Assembly: GCA_020634575.1 (NCBI GenBank)
Contig: JACKBM010000055.1
Location: 1 to 47,497, forward strand
Length of the DNA stretch: 47,497 nt
Direction: 5' to 3'
From: Ardenticatenales bacterium
GTDB taxonomy: Bacteria; Chloroflexota; Anaerolineae; Promineifilales; Promineifilaceae
In this document: piece after piece, positions 1 through 7,391 of the stretch
Layout: every line of letters begins with the position of its first letter
Position numbering within the stretch: position 1 is the first letter of the stretch
Program-made: the position numbers and the translations under genes
The notes under the pieces: model-generated
Databases searched by the model: none
What the model saw: the letters and a program-made list of their open reading frames with translations, nothing else
What the model was told of the DNA's origin: nothing

Positions 1-592
1 CTGCTTCATAATCCACCCGCCGGTAATCGACAGGATGGTCGAGGCCACGCTGGGTGATGAACTCATGTTTGGCGGTGGAGGCGGTGCCAATCGTCTCGGC
101 GCCGACAATGCGGCAGATGTCGATAGCCGCCAGGCCAACGCCGCCGGCGGCGCTGTGGATGAGCACTTTGTCTTCCGGCCGAAGCGAGCCCATCACGATC
201 AGCATGATGTAGGCGGTCAGGTAGGCAATGGGCAGGGCGGCGCCATGCTCGGCATTCATCCATTCCAGACGCTTAAAGACATGTTTGTGGGGGACGTTGA
301 CCAATTCACTGTAGCCACCAAAACGGGTCAGCGCGATGACGGGGTCGCCCTCGTGTAAATTGGTCGCGCCCTGGCCCAATTCTTCGACGATGCCGGCAAT
401 CTCGTAACCGGGCACGTAGGGGATGCCGGGCGCATCCGGGTAGATCCCCATCCGGCCGAGAATGTCGGCAAAATTGACGCCGCTGGCCTGGACGCGAATA
501 CGAACTTCACCGCCGCGCAAGGGCGGATCTGGGCTGTTACGAACTGAGAGAACTTCTGGGGGGCCGGCTTTGGTAATCCAGACTTGTTTCAC
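1..592 (-). CDS. Zinc-free quinone oxidoreductase / MDR-family alcohol dehydrogenase, 3' end outside window
   Basis: About 197 codons are visible, running off the left edge. The start is a GTG (590-592) with AGGATC about 6 nt upstream; it encodes MKQVWITKAGPPEVLSVR. The N-terminal GroES-like half contains VQASGVNFADILGRMG and the segment YVPGYEIAGIVEELG, typical of NADPH:quinone oxidoreductases (QOR, zeta-crystallin type) of the medium-chain dehydrogenase superfamily. The start of the Rossmann domain follows, with the nucleotide-binding SAAGGVGLAAI. No catalytic-zinc Cys/His set is seen in the N-terminal part, which favours QOR over zinc alcohol dehydrogenase. Predicted role: NAD(P)H-dependent reduction of quinones or activated alkenes in the cytoplasm; the substrate is unknown. 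It is divergent from the DtxR-type regulator with an 80-bp gap. Confidence 0.85.
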   Translation of the reverse strand, partial: MKQVWITKAGPPEVLSVRNSPDPPLRGGEVRIRVQASGVNFADILGRMGIYPDAPGIPYVPGYEIAGIVEELGQGATNLHEGDPVIALTRFGGYSELVNVPHKHVFKRLEWMNAEHGAALPIAYLTAYIMLIVMGSLRPEDKVLIHSAAGGVGLAAIDICRIVGAETIGTASTAKHEFITQRGLDHPVDYRRVDYEA

Positions 593-623
593 ATTGAGAT
601 CCTAGCATGAAGTCACTGGGCAA

Positions 624-651
624 AGTATAACATGGTCAATACGCAGCACAA
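624..651 (-). promoter_or_regulatory. Candidate sigma-70 promoter for the quinone oxidoreductase gene
   Basis: On the minus strand TTGTGC (646-651) and TATACT (624-629) are separated by 16 nt, leaving a leader of roughly 25 nt before the GTG start. The match is good but was judged by eye only. Confidence 0.4.
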
Positions 652-671
652 ACGCGTAAACGGGAGGGCTT

Positions 672-1370
672 TTGCCGCGCATAGAAGGGCTCGAGGCTGA
701 CGAAGATGGCCTGCAGCATCGGGCAATTGAAGATTATTTGAAGACGATTTACCGGCTGGCGCAGGCGGAGAGCCCGGTCAGTACTTCACGCATCGCCCGC
801 GAGCGGGATGTCAAGCCGGCGTCGGCAACGGGTATGGTGCAGCGGCTGGCTAAACTGGGGTTGCTGGCCTACCGTAAGCGGGAAGGGGTGACGTTGACAC
901 CGGCCGGTGAAAAAATCGCCCTCGAAGTCCTGCGCCACCATCGGCTCATCGAAGCGTATTTGATTGAAGCATTGGGCTTTGGCTGGGACGAGGTGCATGA
1001 GCAGGCCGACCTGCTGGAGCATGTCATCAGTGAGAAGCTCGAGGCCCATATCGCCCGGGCGCTGAACCACCCCGAATTTGACCCGCATGGCGACCCCATT
1101 CCCTCAGCTGATCTGGAAATGAATGTGGCGCCGACGGTGGCGCTGGCGACGGTACCGGCCGGTAGCCGGGCCCGTATCATGCGCATCATCGGCCATGATG
1201 ATGGCGCCATGCTGCGTTACCTGGCGGACCTGGGGCTGGTGCCGCAGGTGGAGATCGCCATCCTCGAAGTAGCCCCGTTTGAGGGACCCATCACGGTGCG
1301 GCTGGCTGGGGACCAAAAAGTGATCGGCCAGAAACTGGCCCAAATGATCCAGGTCGAACTGCTAAACTGA
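672..1370 (+). CDS. DtxR/MntR-family metal-dependent transcriptional regulator
   Basis: 232 residues. The start is TTG (672-674) because GGGAGGG lies 3 nt upstream at 662-668. Residues ~15-80 form the winged-helix DNA-binding domain (AIEDYLKTIYRLAQ, then TSRIARERDVKPASATGMVQRLAKLGLL), the standard N-terminus of DtxR/MntR/IdeR. Residues ~80-150 match the metal-binding and dimerisation domain (LEVLRHHRLIEAYL, GFGWDEVHEQADLLEHVIS). The C-terminus (~160-232) is an SH3-like FeoA-type domain (GSRARIMRI, LADLGLVP). By family knowledge it represses Mn2+ or Fe2+ uptake genes when metal is bound. Which metal it senses cannot be told from sequence, and no target transporter is adjacent. The mgtE gene ~2.5 kb away is not an expected target. 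Confidence 0.93.
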   Translation: MPRIEGLEADEDGLQHRAIEDYLKTIYRLAQAESPVSTSRIARERDVKPASATGMVQRLAKLGLLAYRKREGVTLTPAGEKIALEVLRHHRLIEAYLIEALGFGWDEVHEQADLLEHVISEKLEAHIARALNHPEFDPHGDPIPSADLEMNVAPTVALATVPAGSRARIMRIIGHDDGAMLRYLADLGLVPQVEIAILEVAPFEGPITVRLAGDQKVIGQKLAQMIQVELLN

Positions 1371-1378
1371 GAGAATTG

Positions 1379-1459
1379 GCCGCGAATTGCGCCGATTTCC
1401 GCGAAAAAATTAGCGATAACTTGTGCTGAGCACGGCGAAGTATTGGCGCAATTCGCGGC
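1379..1459. repeat. Long-arm inverted repeat between convergent genes, with embedded CTTGTGCTGAGC repeat
   Basis: GCCGCGAATTGCGCC (1379-1393) and its exact reverse complement GGCGCAATTCGCGGC (1445-1459) flank a 51-nt centre. The centre contains AACTTGTGCTGAGCACGGCG (from about 1419), which recurs in altered form at ~10,043. It lies between the regulator (+) and the sortase substrate (-), so it may serve as a bidirectional terminator or be a dispersed intergenic repeat. No clear T-run follows either arm. Confidence 0.6.
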
Positions 1460-1502
1460 TTAAATTCCTGCAACGCAAGCATCACAGAAATAGAAGGCAA
1501 AT

Positions 1503-2039
1503 CTACAGGTTCTGGCGACGGCGATATTCCAGGCCGGCGCCGGTCACGAAGAGCATGCCGCCGAGCAGGGCCGCCAGGGTCAGGGCCTGGGCCGGGCTCT
1601 GGGTCGGGATGACGCCGCCGGATTGGGGCAGGACAGTCGTGCCGGTTGTCGTAGTGCCGCTGGTTTTCTGGGCACAGAAGTCGATGCCCAGAGCCAGGTT
1701 CTGGTTTTCGTCGATGAAAACCGGCACAGTCTTGGCCGAGGTGATCCGGTAGTCGGAATTGGGTTTAGCGCTGACTTCCCAGCTGCCCAGGCCGGCCGCG
1801 ACGAGCCCGTAGGAGCCGTCAGAGCCCGACTGGAGATAAACCGTCACCATCTCCGCATGGGTACTTTTAAATTCGATGGTCATGCCCACGATGGCGGCGC
1901 CGTCCGTACATTTGCCGTCTCCGTTCGTGTCCTCACGCACGTTGCCGCGGATGGAGCCGCCCGACTGAGCCTGTACTGCCGTTGCCATCAGGGTCAATAA
2001 TAGGGCCAGGATGAGGCCGATCGACACTTTCTTACTCAT
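1503..2039 (-). CDS. Secreted beta-sandwich protein with LPQSG sortase-type C-terminal sorting signal
   Basis: 178 residues, start ATG with AGGAGAGACG just upstream. A signal peptide spans residues 1-25 (MSKKVSIGLILALLL...VQAQ). Residues ~29-123 look like one prealbumin-like SdrD/B-type domain (SIRGNVREDTNGDGKC, DGSYGLVAAGLGSWEVS). A short Thr/Gly linker leads to LPQSGG (137-142), then a hydrophobic stretch (~150-169) and the basic tail EYRRRQNL. LPxSG + membrane segment + positive tail is the layout of sortase substrates, although sortase anchoring is best known from Gram-positive bacteria. It lies 79 nt downstream of a sortase gene on the same strand, so the two are probably one operon. The ligand is unknown. 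Two Cys (44, 122) could form a disulphide. Confidence 0.85.
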   Translation of the reverse strand: MSKKVSIGLILALLLTLMATAVQAQSGGSIRGNVREDTNGDGKCTDGAAIVGMTIEFKSTHAEMVTVYLQSGSDGSYGLVAAGLGSWEVSAKPNSDYRITSAKTVPVFIDENQNLALGIDFCAQKTSGTTTTGTTVLPQSGGVIPTQSPAQALTLAALLGGMLFVTGAGLEYRRRQNL

Positions 2040-2118
2040 AACGTCTCTCCTAAAAATGGGGCACGGTCCGGAAAGCCGCCGCGCCGGTTACGCCGCCAGG
2101 GCGACGAAATGAACGGTT

Positions 2119-2886
2119 TTACGGGCTGGCGCTGGGCACCGCCACGACAATTAACCGATGTGAATTGGTTTCGTAGGGCCAGCAGCTAACCAGGGTCAGC
2201 CGTTGATCCGTGGTTGGTTCGATCCATTGGGCATTGGCCAGCCGCACTGACAGGGGCTGATCCTGTTCTGCCAGAGTCTCCACCTGGGTTACCTTGTAGC
2301 TATAGGCGCGGTCCTTATCATACACTGTCATTTCAGCGCCGATAGGCACATTGGCCAGGTCGCGAAACACCTCGCCCAGGATGTTGTTGTGGCCATTAAT
2401 GACCACGTTGCCCTGGCTGCCAAGGTGCGCGCTTTCATTGTGCCAGCCGCCGGCATAGCCACCGGGAACCCCCCATTGCAGCACCTCGTTGCCGCCAATG
2501 TTGACCCGATTCAGGCTAACCGCGACCACTGGTGCATCAACGCCGATAGCGGGGATGGCCAGGCGAACCGGTTGGCCCGGTTCCGGCGGCGGCGGCTCGC
2601 GCCCGGCTTCCTCGACCGTTGCGTGGGACGGGTATTGCAGGGCCGAAGATTCCGGCAGGATGATGGCGCCGGCACTGCCCGGCTCCTGGTAAACCTGGTC
2701 CGGGGCAACGGTGACGAGCACAGGTTCCGCCTGTTGATTGAGCAGGCGGGTCAGCGAATCCGGCGCCAGAAACCAGGCCGCCGCGGCCGTGCCCACGATA
2801 ATCAGACCGATTATCATGAGGAATAAGCCTACGGGTATGGTTCTTTCTGACCGGGAAGATGCCAAGTTGCGTGCTCCGCGAAACAA
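2119..2886 (-). CDS. Sortase (class D/E-like transpeptidase)
   Basis: Up to 255 residues. One N-terminal membrane helix (~20-41), a variable linker, then the sortase beta-barrel from ~105. Catalytic residues are visible: His166 in VINGHNN, Cys235 in TLVSCWP and Arg244 in SHRLIV, the family's His-Cys-Arg triad. TLVSC fits the TLxTC signature with a Thr-to-Ser change. Reaction by family knowledge: cleavage of an LPxTG-like signal between Thr/Ser and Gly and transfer to an amine on the outside of the membrane. The longest start is TTG (2884-2886) but without a Shine-Dalgarno; an in-frame TTG at 2863-2865 has GGAG 8 nt upstream and may be the true start (248 aa). The neighbouring LPQSG protein is its likely client. 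Confidence 0.9.
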   Translation of the reverse strand: MFRGARNLASSRSERTIPVGLFLMIIGLIIVGTAAAAWFLAPDSLTRLLNQQAEPVLVTVAPDQVYQEPGSAGAIILPESSALQYPSHATVEEAGREPPPPEPGQPVRLAIPAIGVDAPVVAVSLNRVNIGGNEVLQWGVPGGYAGGWHNESAHLGSQGNVVINGHNNILGEVFRDLANVPIGAEMTVYDKDRAYSYKVTQVETLAEQDQPLSVRLANAQWIEPTTDQRLTLVSCWPYETNSHRLIVVAVPSASP

Positions 2887-3016
2887 TGAGGAAGGGACCG
2901 GCCGGTAATCTGTTCAAAATGAGAAACGTGCGGCCGGTGAACTCCCATCAAACCAAACCATGCGGGTAGTATAAACGACTATTTTTCTTATGGAAAGTGG
3001 GCGCGAAGGGGCGCGA

Positions 3017-3040
3017 CCCTTCGACAGGCTCAGGGCAAGT
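3017..3040. repeat. Dispersed CTGAGC-type repeat (CCCTTCGACAGGCTCAGGG)
   Basis: The segment reads as the reverse complement of ACTTGCCCTGAGCCTGTCGA..., related to copies near 1419, 10,043, 11,897 and 16,236. It is intergenic (between sortase and sirtuin genes). Sequences of this type are common dispersed intergenic repeats in many bacteria; function unknown. Confidence 0.5.
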
Positions 3041-3067
3041 TGTTGAAACATCGTGCTGATGGCGGTG

Positions 3068-3091
3068 AAGTGCGCTGGAAGCGCACTTTTT
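3068..3091. terminator. Hairpin 3' of the sirtuin gene
   Basis: AAGTGCGC (3068-3075), loop TGGAA, GCGCACTT (3081-3088): a perfect 8-bp stem. The T-run is on the plus strand (3087-3091), but the only gene ending here is on the minus strand, where just two T follow. It may stop the sirtuin transcript weakly or block antisense transcription. Confidence 0.5.
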
Positions 3092-3100
3092 CGACATCGC

Positions 3101-3841
3101 CTATTGGGCCAGACCTTTCACGATCTGGGGTAGGATTTCACCGGCCGGTCCCGCCAAAACCAGATCTGCATGTTCCGTGAATGGCGTCGCGACGGGATTA
3201 ATCTCCACAGTGTAGATCCCGCGGGCCGCTGCCTCAAAGGGCAGCGCCGCTGCCGGCGTCACCACGGTGGAGGTGCCGATGCTGAAAAAGAGGTCGCAGT
3301 CCCTGCTGGCCAGAAAGGCGGCCTGGATGCGATCGCGGTTTAGAGTCTCGCCAAACCAGACGACATCCGGCCGGAGATAGCCATTGCAATGGCGGCAACG
3401 CGGCGGCGGGTCGTCAGTGGCCGGCGGGTTGGGCTCGGGCTGGCCGCAGTCGAAACATTTGCTGGCGGCAATGTTGCCATGCAACTCGATGATATTGCGG
3501 CTGCCCGCTTCCCAATGGAGATTGTCGATATTCTGAGTGACGATCAACAACTTTTCGACCTGGTTGGCCAGTTCGGCCAGGGCCAGATGGCCGGGATTGG
3601 GTTTGGCCTGGCTCACCAGCTCGCGCCGCCAGGCATACCAGTTCCAGACCAGCGCCGGGTCCTTCAGGAAGGCGATTGGCGTGGCCAGCGCTTGCGGATC
3701 ATATTGGGACCAGAGGCCGGTCTGGGCCTCGCGAAAGGTCGGCACGCCGCTTTCCTTGGAGATGCCGGCGCCGGTCAGTACCGTTATTTTGCGGGCCGCC
3801 TGGATCCGTTCGATCAATGAATACGGGATGTTTACACTCAT
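3101..3841 (-). CDS. Sir2-family NAD-dependent protein deacylase (sirtuin, SIRT5-like class)
   Basis: 246 residues from the ATG at 3841, preceded by CGAGG; a longer TTG reading to 3901 exists but has weaker support and would overlap mgtE. Visible motifs: GAGIS (24-28), TQNID (102-106), catalytic His121 in LHGN, and a zinc site of Cys129, Cys132, Cys149 and Cys152. Tyr69 and Arg72 (YAWR) sit where class III sirtuins such as SIRT5/CobB carry the Tyr-x-x-Arg pair that binds acidic acyl groups, so desuccinylase/demalonylase activity is likely in addition to deacetylase activity (inference). It acts on cytoplasmic proteins, consuming NAD+ and yielding nicotinamide and O-acyl-ADP-ribose. It lies 56 nt downstream of mgtE on the same strand. 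A second, zinc-type deacetylase gene lies at 23,912. Confidence 0.93.
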   Translation of the reverse strand: MSVNIPYSLIERIQAARKITVLTGAGISKESGVPTFREAQTGLWSQYDPQALATPIAFLKDPALVWNWYAWRRELVSQAKPNPGHLALAELANQVEKLLIVTQNIDNLHWEAGSRNIIELHGNIAASKCFDCGQPEPNPPATDDPPPRCRHCNGYLRPDVVWFGETLNRDRIQAAFLASRDCDLFFSIGTSTVVTPAAALPFEAAARGIYTVEINPVATPFTEHADLVLAGPAGEILPQIVKGLAQ

Positions 3842-3897
3842 GCTAACCTCGCTGCCACCAGGATGAGCCGCGACCCGTCGCAGCTCCTGGCGGTCCT

Positions 3898-5253
3898 TCA
3901 ACCGCGTAACAATGCAGACGCGATCGAAAAGAAAATGAGCAGCCCGGTGGCATCGACGATGGTGGTAATCATGGGCGCGCTGATGACAGTTGGGTCAATC
4001 TTAAGCCGTTCGGCGACAATCGGCACGATGGTGGCCGTTGTGTTGGCCCACATGACCACGGCCGGCAATGTCAGCCCAATCACGATAGCCACGCGCAGAT
4101 CATGGCTCCACAGCATCGCCTGGCCAAAGCCGATCACGCCCAGGATAAGTCCCAGCAACAAGCCGGCGGCAATCTCCCGCTTCCACGCCCGGCCGATATC
4201 GGAAAAATTGACATCACCGACCGCCATGGCCCGGATGATGGTAGCGACCGTCTGTGAGCCGGCGTTCCCACCGGTGCCGGTGATGAGTGGGATAAACGCA
4301 TTGAGAATGACAAAACCGAGCAACAGCCCTTCAAACGAGCGAATGACAAAACCGGTGAGCGTCGAAGCCACAAATAGCAGCAGCAGCCAAACCACCCGTT
4401 TGCTGACAATTTCGCCCAGCGAGGCGGTGAAGTAGGGTTGCGCCAATGGCTCAGAACCACCCAGACGCTGGATGTCTTCCGTGGCCTCTTCCTCCAGAAC
4501 GTCGACGACATCATCGACGGTGACGACGCCCATGAGCCGATGCTGGTAATCGACGACGGGGAGTGAGACATAGTCGTAGCGCGAGATCATCTCGGCAAGT
4601 TCTTCCTGGTCGGCTGTGTCCAGGACGGCGACCACTTCGGGCAGGAGGATTTCACGTATCAGGCTTGTTGAGAGGGCGGTTACGATGGCCCGCAAAGGGA
4701 CAACCCCGACGAGATGCTGGGCTTCGTCGACGGCGTAGAGGTAGTGGAGGACTTCTTCATCGTCGCTGACGTGACGCAGGTAGTCCAGCGCTTCGGCTAC
4801 CGTCCAGTTGTCCTGGAGCCGGGCCACATCGGTGACCATAAGACGGCCGGCGGTCTGTTCGGCATAGCTGAGGAGTTCGCGAATATCTTCGGCATCCTCA
4901 GGCTCCATCAGATCGAGCAGGGTTTCGGCGTATTGGTCGGGGAGACCCGCCAGGATCTCTGCGGCATCGTCCTCTGGCAATGTTTCCAGCATGTCTGCCA
5001 GTTTGTCATCGCGGGTGCGTTCAATCAGCTCCTGGCGCACAAGGCTGTGCGTTTCATCCAGAACTTCACCGGCGATTTCCAGAGGTAGCTGGCGAAACAC
5101 CGCCACCGCGTTATCCAGCGTCAGATCGTCCAGCATATGGGCGATATCGGTCGGGTGATATTGCGCCAATGCTTCCCGTAGATGATCAAACTGTTCATGC
5201 TCCAGGAGCGCTTCAATCTGTTCGGACGAGGGCAGTTTTAGGCTGTCTGGCAT
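3898..5253 (-). CDS. mgtE: Magnesium transporter MgtE
   Basis: 451 residues from the ATG at 5253, chosen because AGGAGG stands 6 nt upstream; a 13-residue longer reading lacks this. Order: cytoplasmic N domain (~10-125, with repeats such as LPEDDAAEILAGLPDQ), a CBS pair (~130-250, ending GVVTVDDVVDVLEEE), a plug helix and a five-helix membrane domain (~275-451). The pore-lining GTGGNAGSQTVATIIRA and the SAPMITTIVDATGLL segment match the Mg2+ site of the family. By family knowledge it is a dimeric Mg2+ channel gated by intracellular Mg2+ through the N and CBS domains. The leader (5254-5414) holds two stacked hairpins, the nearer one an intrinsic terminator, suggesting transcription attenuation. 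Confidence 0.96.
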   Translation of the reverse strand: MPDSLKLPSSEQIEALLEHEQFDHLREALAQYHPTDIAHMLDDLTLDNAVAVFRQLPLEIAGEVLDETHSLVRQELIERTRDDKLADMLETLPEDDAAEILAGLPDQYAETLLDLMEPEDAEDIRELLSYAEQTAGRLMVTDVARLQDNWTVAEALDYLRHVSDDEEVLHYLYAVDEAQHLVGVVPLRAIVTALSTSLIREILLPEVVAVLDTADQEELAEMISRYDYVSLPVVDYQHRLMGVVTVDDVVDVLEEEATEDIQRLGGSEPLAQPYFTASLGEIVSKRVVWLLLLFVASTLTGFVIRSFEGLLLGFVILNAFIPLITGTGGNAGSQTVATIIRAMAVGDVNFSDIGRAWKREIAAGLLLGLILGVIGFGQAMLWSHDLRVAIVIGLTLPAVVMWANTTATIVPIVAERLKIDPTVISAPMITTIVDATGLLIFFSIASALLRG

Positions 5254-5282
5254 GATGACCTCCTGTTTTCGGGACAAACAAA

Positions 5283-5355
5283 AACCGACCATTGTTATAA
5301 CACAATGGCCGGTTGGCTATAGGTGTCCCCTTGCGTTTCATTTGGCCCGCAAGGG
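5283..5355 (-). promoter_or_regulatory. Structured mgtE leader: switchable upstream stem and intrinsic terminator
   Basis: Read on the minus strand. A hairpin with arms 5302-5314 and 5283-5295 (12 of 13 pairs, 6-nt loop) is followed directly by TTTTTGTTTGT, an intrinsic terminator ending ~20 nt before the mgtE ribosome-binding site. Upstream, CGCAAGGG (5348-5355) can pair with CCCTTGCG (5328-5335), or instead GGCCC (5344-5348) with GGGCC (5353-5357) around GCAA. These two stems exclude each other, as in attenuators and riboswitches. I do not recognise the M-box consensus. The terminator could alternatively belong to the upstream V4R gene. Confidence 0.55.
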
Positions 5356-5414
5356 CCCATCTTTTGTGAACGTTAGCGGGCTAGCAAGCAGATGGTAATG
5401 CCAGCCCACGGCAT

Positions 5415-6056
5415 TTATTCCAATGGCGTTTTCTCAATCTGGATAATCCCTTCTTCGGCGCCCATGGCAATACATTGCACGGGCGTGACCCGGAAGCGAC
5501 GACCCTGGCTGGCCCAGGCCAGTGCACCTTGCAGAACGCCGACGGCCAAATGGCAGACCGGCTTTTCAGCCGTGCGATTGTAACACATCGGGCAGCGTTC
5601 GAGATGCCAATACCAGTTGTCTTCATCTTCCGAAACGGAAGAGACCTGGTCGCTGACCTGATTAAAGAATTTGGCAAAGAATTTCAAGCCGACGGTAATC
5701 CGGGCTTCCATCGACGCCACTTGCATGGCCAACTGGCCGGCCTTGGCGACGCTGCCAAACTGTTTGAGGCCGTCAGTGAAGCATTGGACGCCCGCACGGG
5801 TGGCAAACACCTGGGCGCCGCGCGCTCCGTACATGTCCCAGAACGCTTGCTGCAGTTGGCTCACATTTTCGAAGGAAAACTCCTTCCTCATATTCGCCGC
5901 CGGATACTCCGCAATGAACTCAGGCATGCCACCCATATTGAGCAGTGCCTTAACGCCATTTTCGCCGACGATTTCGCGCGCCGACGTCAGGATAATCCGT
6001 GCATAGCGGTTGGGGTAGAAGTACAGGGGCGCCACTGCTGTCCCGTCATCACTCAT
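5415..6056 (-). CDS. V4R (4-vinyl reductase) domain protein
   Basis: 213 residues from the ATG at 6056, preceded by GGAGGAAGAT. The longer upstream reading lacks support. Residues 1-~150 are helical with the segment GARGAQVFATRAGVQCF. The C-terminal ~70 residues carry the V4R signature: CPMCYNR, PVCHLAVGVLQGALAWAS and VQCIAMGAEEGIIQIE, with conserved Cys and His. V4R is a small-molecule-binding domain named after bacteriochlorophyll 4-vinyl reductase; stand-alone versions are widespread in Chloroflexota and often annotated as hydrocarbon-binding proteins. The ligand is unknown and nothing here points to bacteriochlorophyll synthesis. It lies upstream of mgtE on the same strand with a 161-nt gap. 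Confidence 0.85.
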   Translation of the reverse strand: MSDDGTAVAPLYFYPNRYARIILTSAREIVGENGVKALLNMGGMPEFIAEYPAANMRKEFSFENVSQLQQAFWDMYGARGAQVFATRAGVQCFTDGLKQFGSVAKAGQLAMQVASMEARITVGLKFFAKFFNQVSDQVSSVSEDEDNWYWHLERCPMCYNRTAEKPVCHLAVGVLQGALAWASQGRRFRVTPVQCIAMGAEEGIIQIEKTPLE

Positions 6057-6219
6057 ATCTTCCTCCAACGCGGCAATGGAGTTGTTTACTAGACCGCATC
6101 GAATTGTTGCTAAGAAATTTAGGGTCGGAAAAAATCCAATAAGAACCCGGCTCTGACCCGACAATTGGTCCCCTATTTGGCCCGCATTGTGGACCACATA
6201 GTGAGATTATGTCCGCTAG

Positions 6220-6248
6220 ATTATACGGGTTTGCGCCTATGTTCGCCA
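6220..6248 (-). promoter_or_regulatory. Candidate promoter for the V4R gene
   Basis: On the minus strand a perfect TATAAT (6220-6225) lies 17 nt from TGGCGA (6243-6248), giving a leader of ~155 nt. The rest of the 6057-6340 gap holds a GGTCC/GGACC inverted pair near 6170-6200 and no gene that I can see. Confidence 0.35.
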
Positions 6249-6340
6249 CCCCCAAACGTACCATTGTGTCTGATTATTAAGCTAAATGAGCCGGTAACTT
6301 CATCCCCAATTGGTACTATTTTGGCTCCCAGGCATCGGGA

Positions 6341-6652
6341 TCAGAGGAGCGCCAAAAGCCAGAGCGCGACCATACCGACGACCACGGTCAGGACCGCGTT
6401 CTGCCAGCGCCAGGCAACCAGCAAGGCGATGAGCGCCGCCAGCAAGCGAGGGTTACCGGGGGTGAATTGGAGGCCACCGGCCGGTACCAACACTTCCGGC
6501 ACAATAATCGCCGCCAGCACCGCCGCCGGCACATATTGCAGCCCCCGCTGCCAGCTCTGCGGCAGCTCCCAGCGCGACAGCATCAGGAACGGCCCCACAC
6601 GGATTAAATAAGTGACCAGGCCCATCCCAATGATGACCAGCAAATCACGCAT
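6341..6652 (-). CDS. azlD: AzlD-family branched-chain amino acid export subunit
   Basis: 103 residues from ATG at 6652; the start overlaps the end of azlC by 8 nt, which implies translational coupling. Three or four hydrophobic segments are visible (MRDLLVIIGMGLVTYLIRVGPF, YVPAAVLAAIIVPEVLV, LLAALIALLVAWRWQNAVLTVVVG...). The YLIRVGPFLML and VPAAVLAAIIVPEVL segments are typical of AzlD. By family knowledge AzlD is the small partner of AzlC in export of branched-chain amino acids (BrnFE in Corynebacterium). The substrate here is inferred. Confidence 0.9.
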   Translation of the reverse strand: MRDLLVIIGMGLVTYLIRVGPFLMLSRWELPQSWQRGLQYVPAAVLAAIIVPEVLVPAGGLQFTPGNPRLLAALIALLVAWRWQNAVLTVVVGMVALWLLALL

Positions 6653-7370
6653 GTTGCCCCCCTCGTCCCCAACGCTCCAGCAAAAGGCCGGCCGCGATGC
6701 CGGCAAAGGTGGCCAGGACCAGGCCGAGTTTGTAGGGCAGGGCATTGCCGGCCAGCCCGACCACCCCGGCCGTCAGGGCCGCGCCCAATTGGGGGCGCTC
6801 TTTCAGCAGGGGCATGATGAGGGCGATGAAAGTCAGTGGCAGCGTAAAATCCAGTTGCCAGCTGGCCGGCACAGCGCCGCCCAGCCAGATGCCCAGCGCC
6901 GTGGGTACCTGCCAGCTCACCCAGAGCGCCACACCCGTGCCCAGCATGAAATATTCGCGGAAGCGTGCGTCCGGCTGCTGCCGAAAATGGAGCACACTCA
7001 CGGTGAAACTTTCGTCCGTCAGGAGGTAGGCCAGCAGCCATTGCCAGCGGCGCGGTAAGTTTGTGAGATAAGACAAAAGCGTGACGCTGTAAAATGAGTG
7101 GCGCAGATTGACGATGAAGGTTGTGGCAATGAGGAGCAGAGCAGGGCTGCCGCTGGCAAACAGCTGGGTAGCGATGAACTGGGCCGAACCGGCAAAGACG
7201 ATAAACGACATGCTCATCGCCACCAACGGCTCAAGCCCGGCCGCGATAGCCAGCACGCCGTAGATCATCCCAAACGGCATAGCGCCGATCACAATCGGCA
7301 AAGCCGCCCGGACGCCAGCCCAAAAGGACGCCCGGGCGGTTGGGTGAATTTCGCTTCCCGCAATTGACAT
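6645..7370 (-). CDS. azlC: AzlC-family branched-chain amino acid export permease
   Basis: 241 residues, seven or so membrane helices. The AzlC hallmarks are FWAGVRAALPIVIGAMPFGMIYG near the N-terminus, MSFIVFAGSAQFIATQL, and NLRHSFYSVTL with the conserved NxRH. It pairs with the overlapping azlD gene. Export of leucine, isoleucine, valine or related amino acids across the cytoplasmic membrane is the family function; the true substrate is not shown. A 21-nt gap separates it from the upstream ABC permease gene on the same strand, so it may be read from that transcript. Confidence 0.93.
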   Translation of the reverse strand: MSIAGSEIHPTARASFWAGVRAALPIVIGAMPFGMIYGVLAIAAGLEPLVAMSMSFIVFAGSAQFIATQLFASGSPALLLIATTFIVNLRHSFYSVTLLSYLTNLPRRWQWLLAYLLTDESFTVSVLHFRQQPDARFREYFMLGTGVALWVSWQVPTALGIWLGGAVPASWQLDFTLPLTFIALIMPLLKERPQLGAALTAGVVGLAGNALPYKLGLVLATFAGIAAGLLLERWGRGGQHA

Positions 7371-7391
7371 TCGGGAATTCTAACGAGCCGA

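Noticed and set aside
5254..5414. Known M-box Mg2+ riboswitch upstream of mgtE
   Set aside because: I could not find the conserved M-box core sequence; only the generic attenuator architecture is supported.
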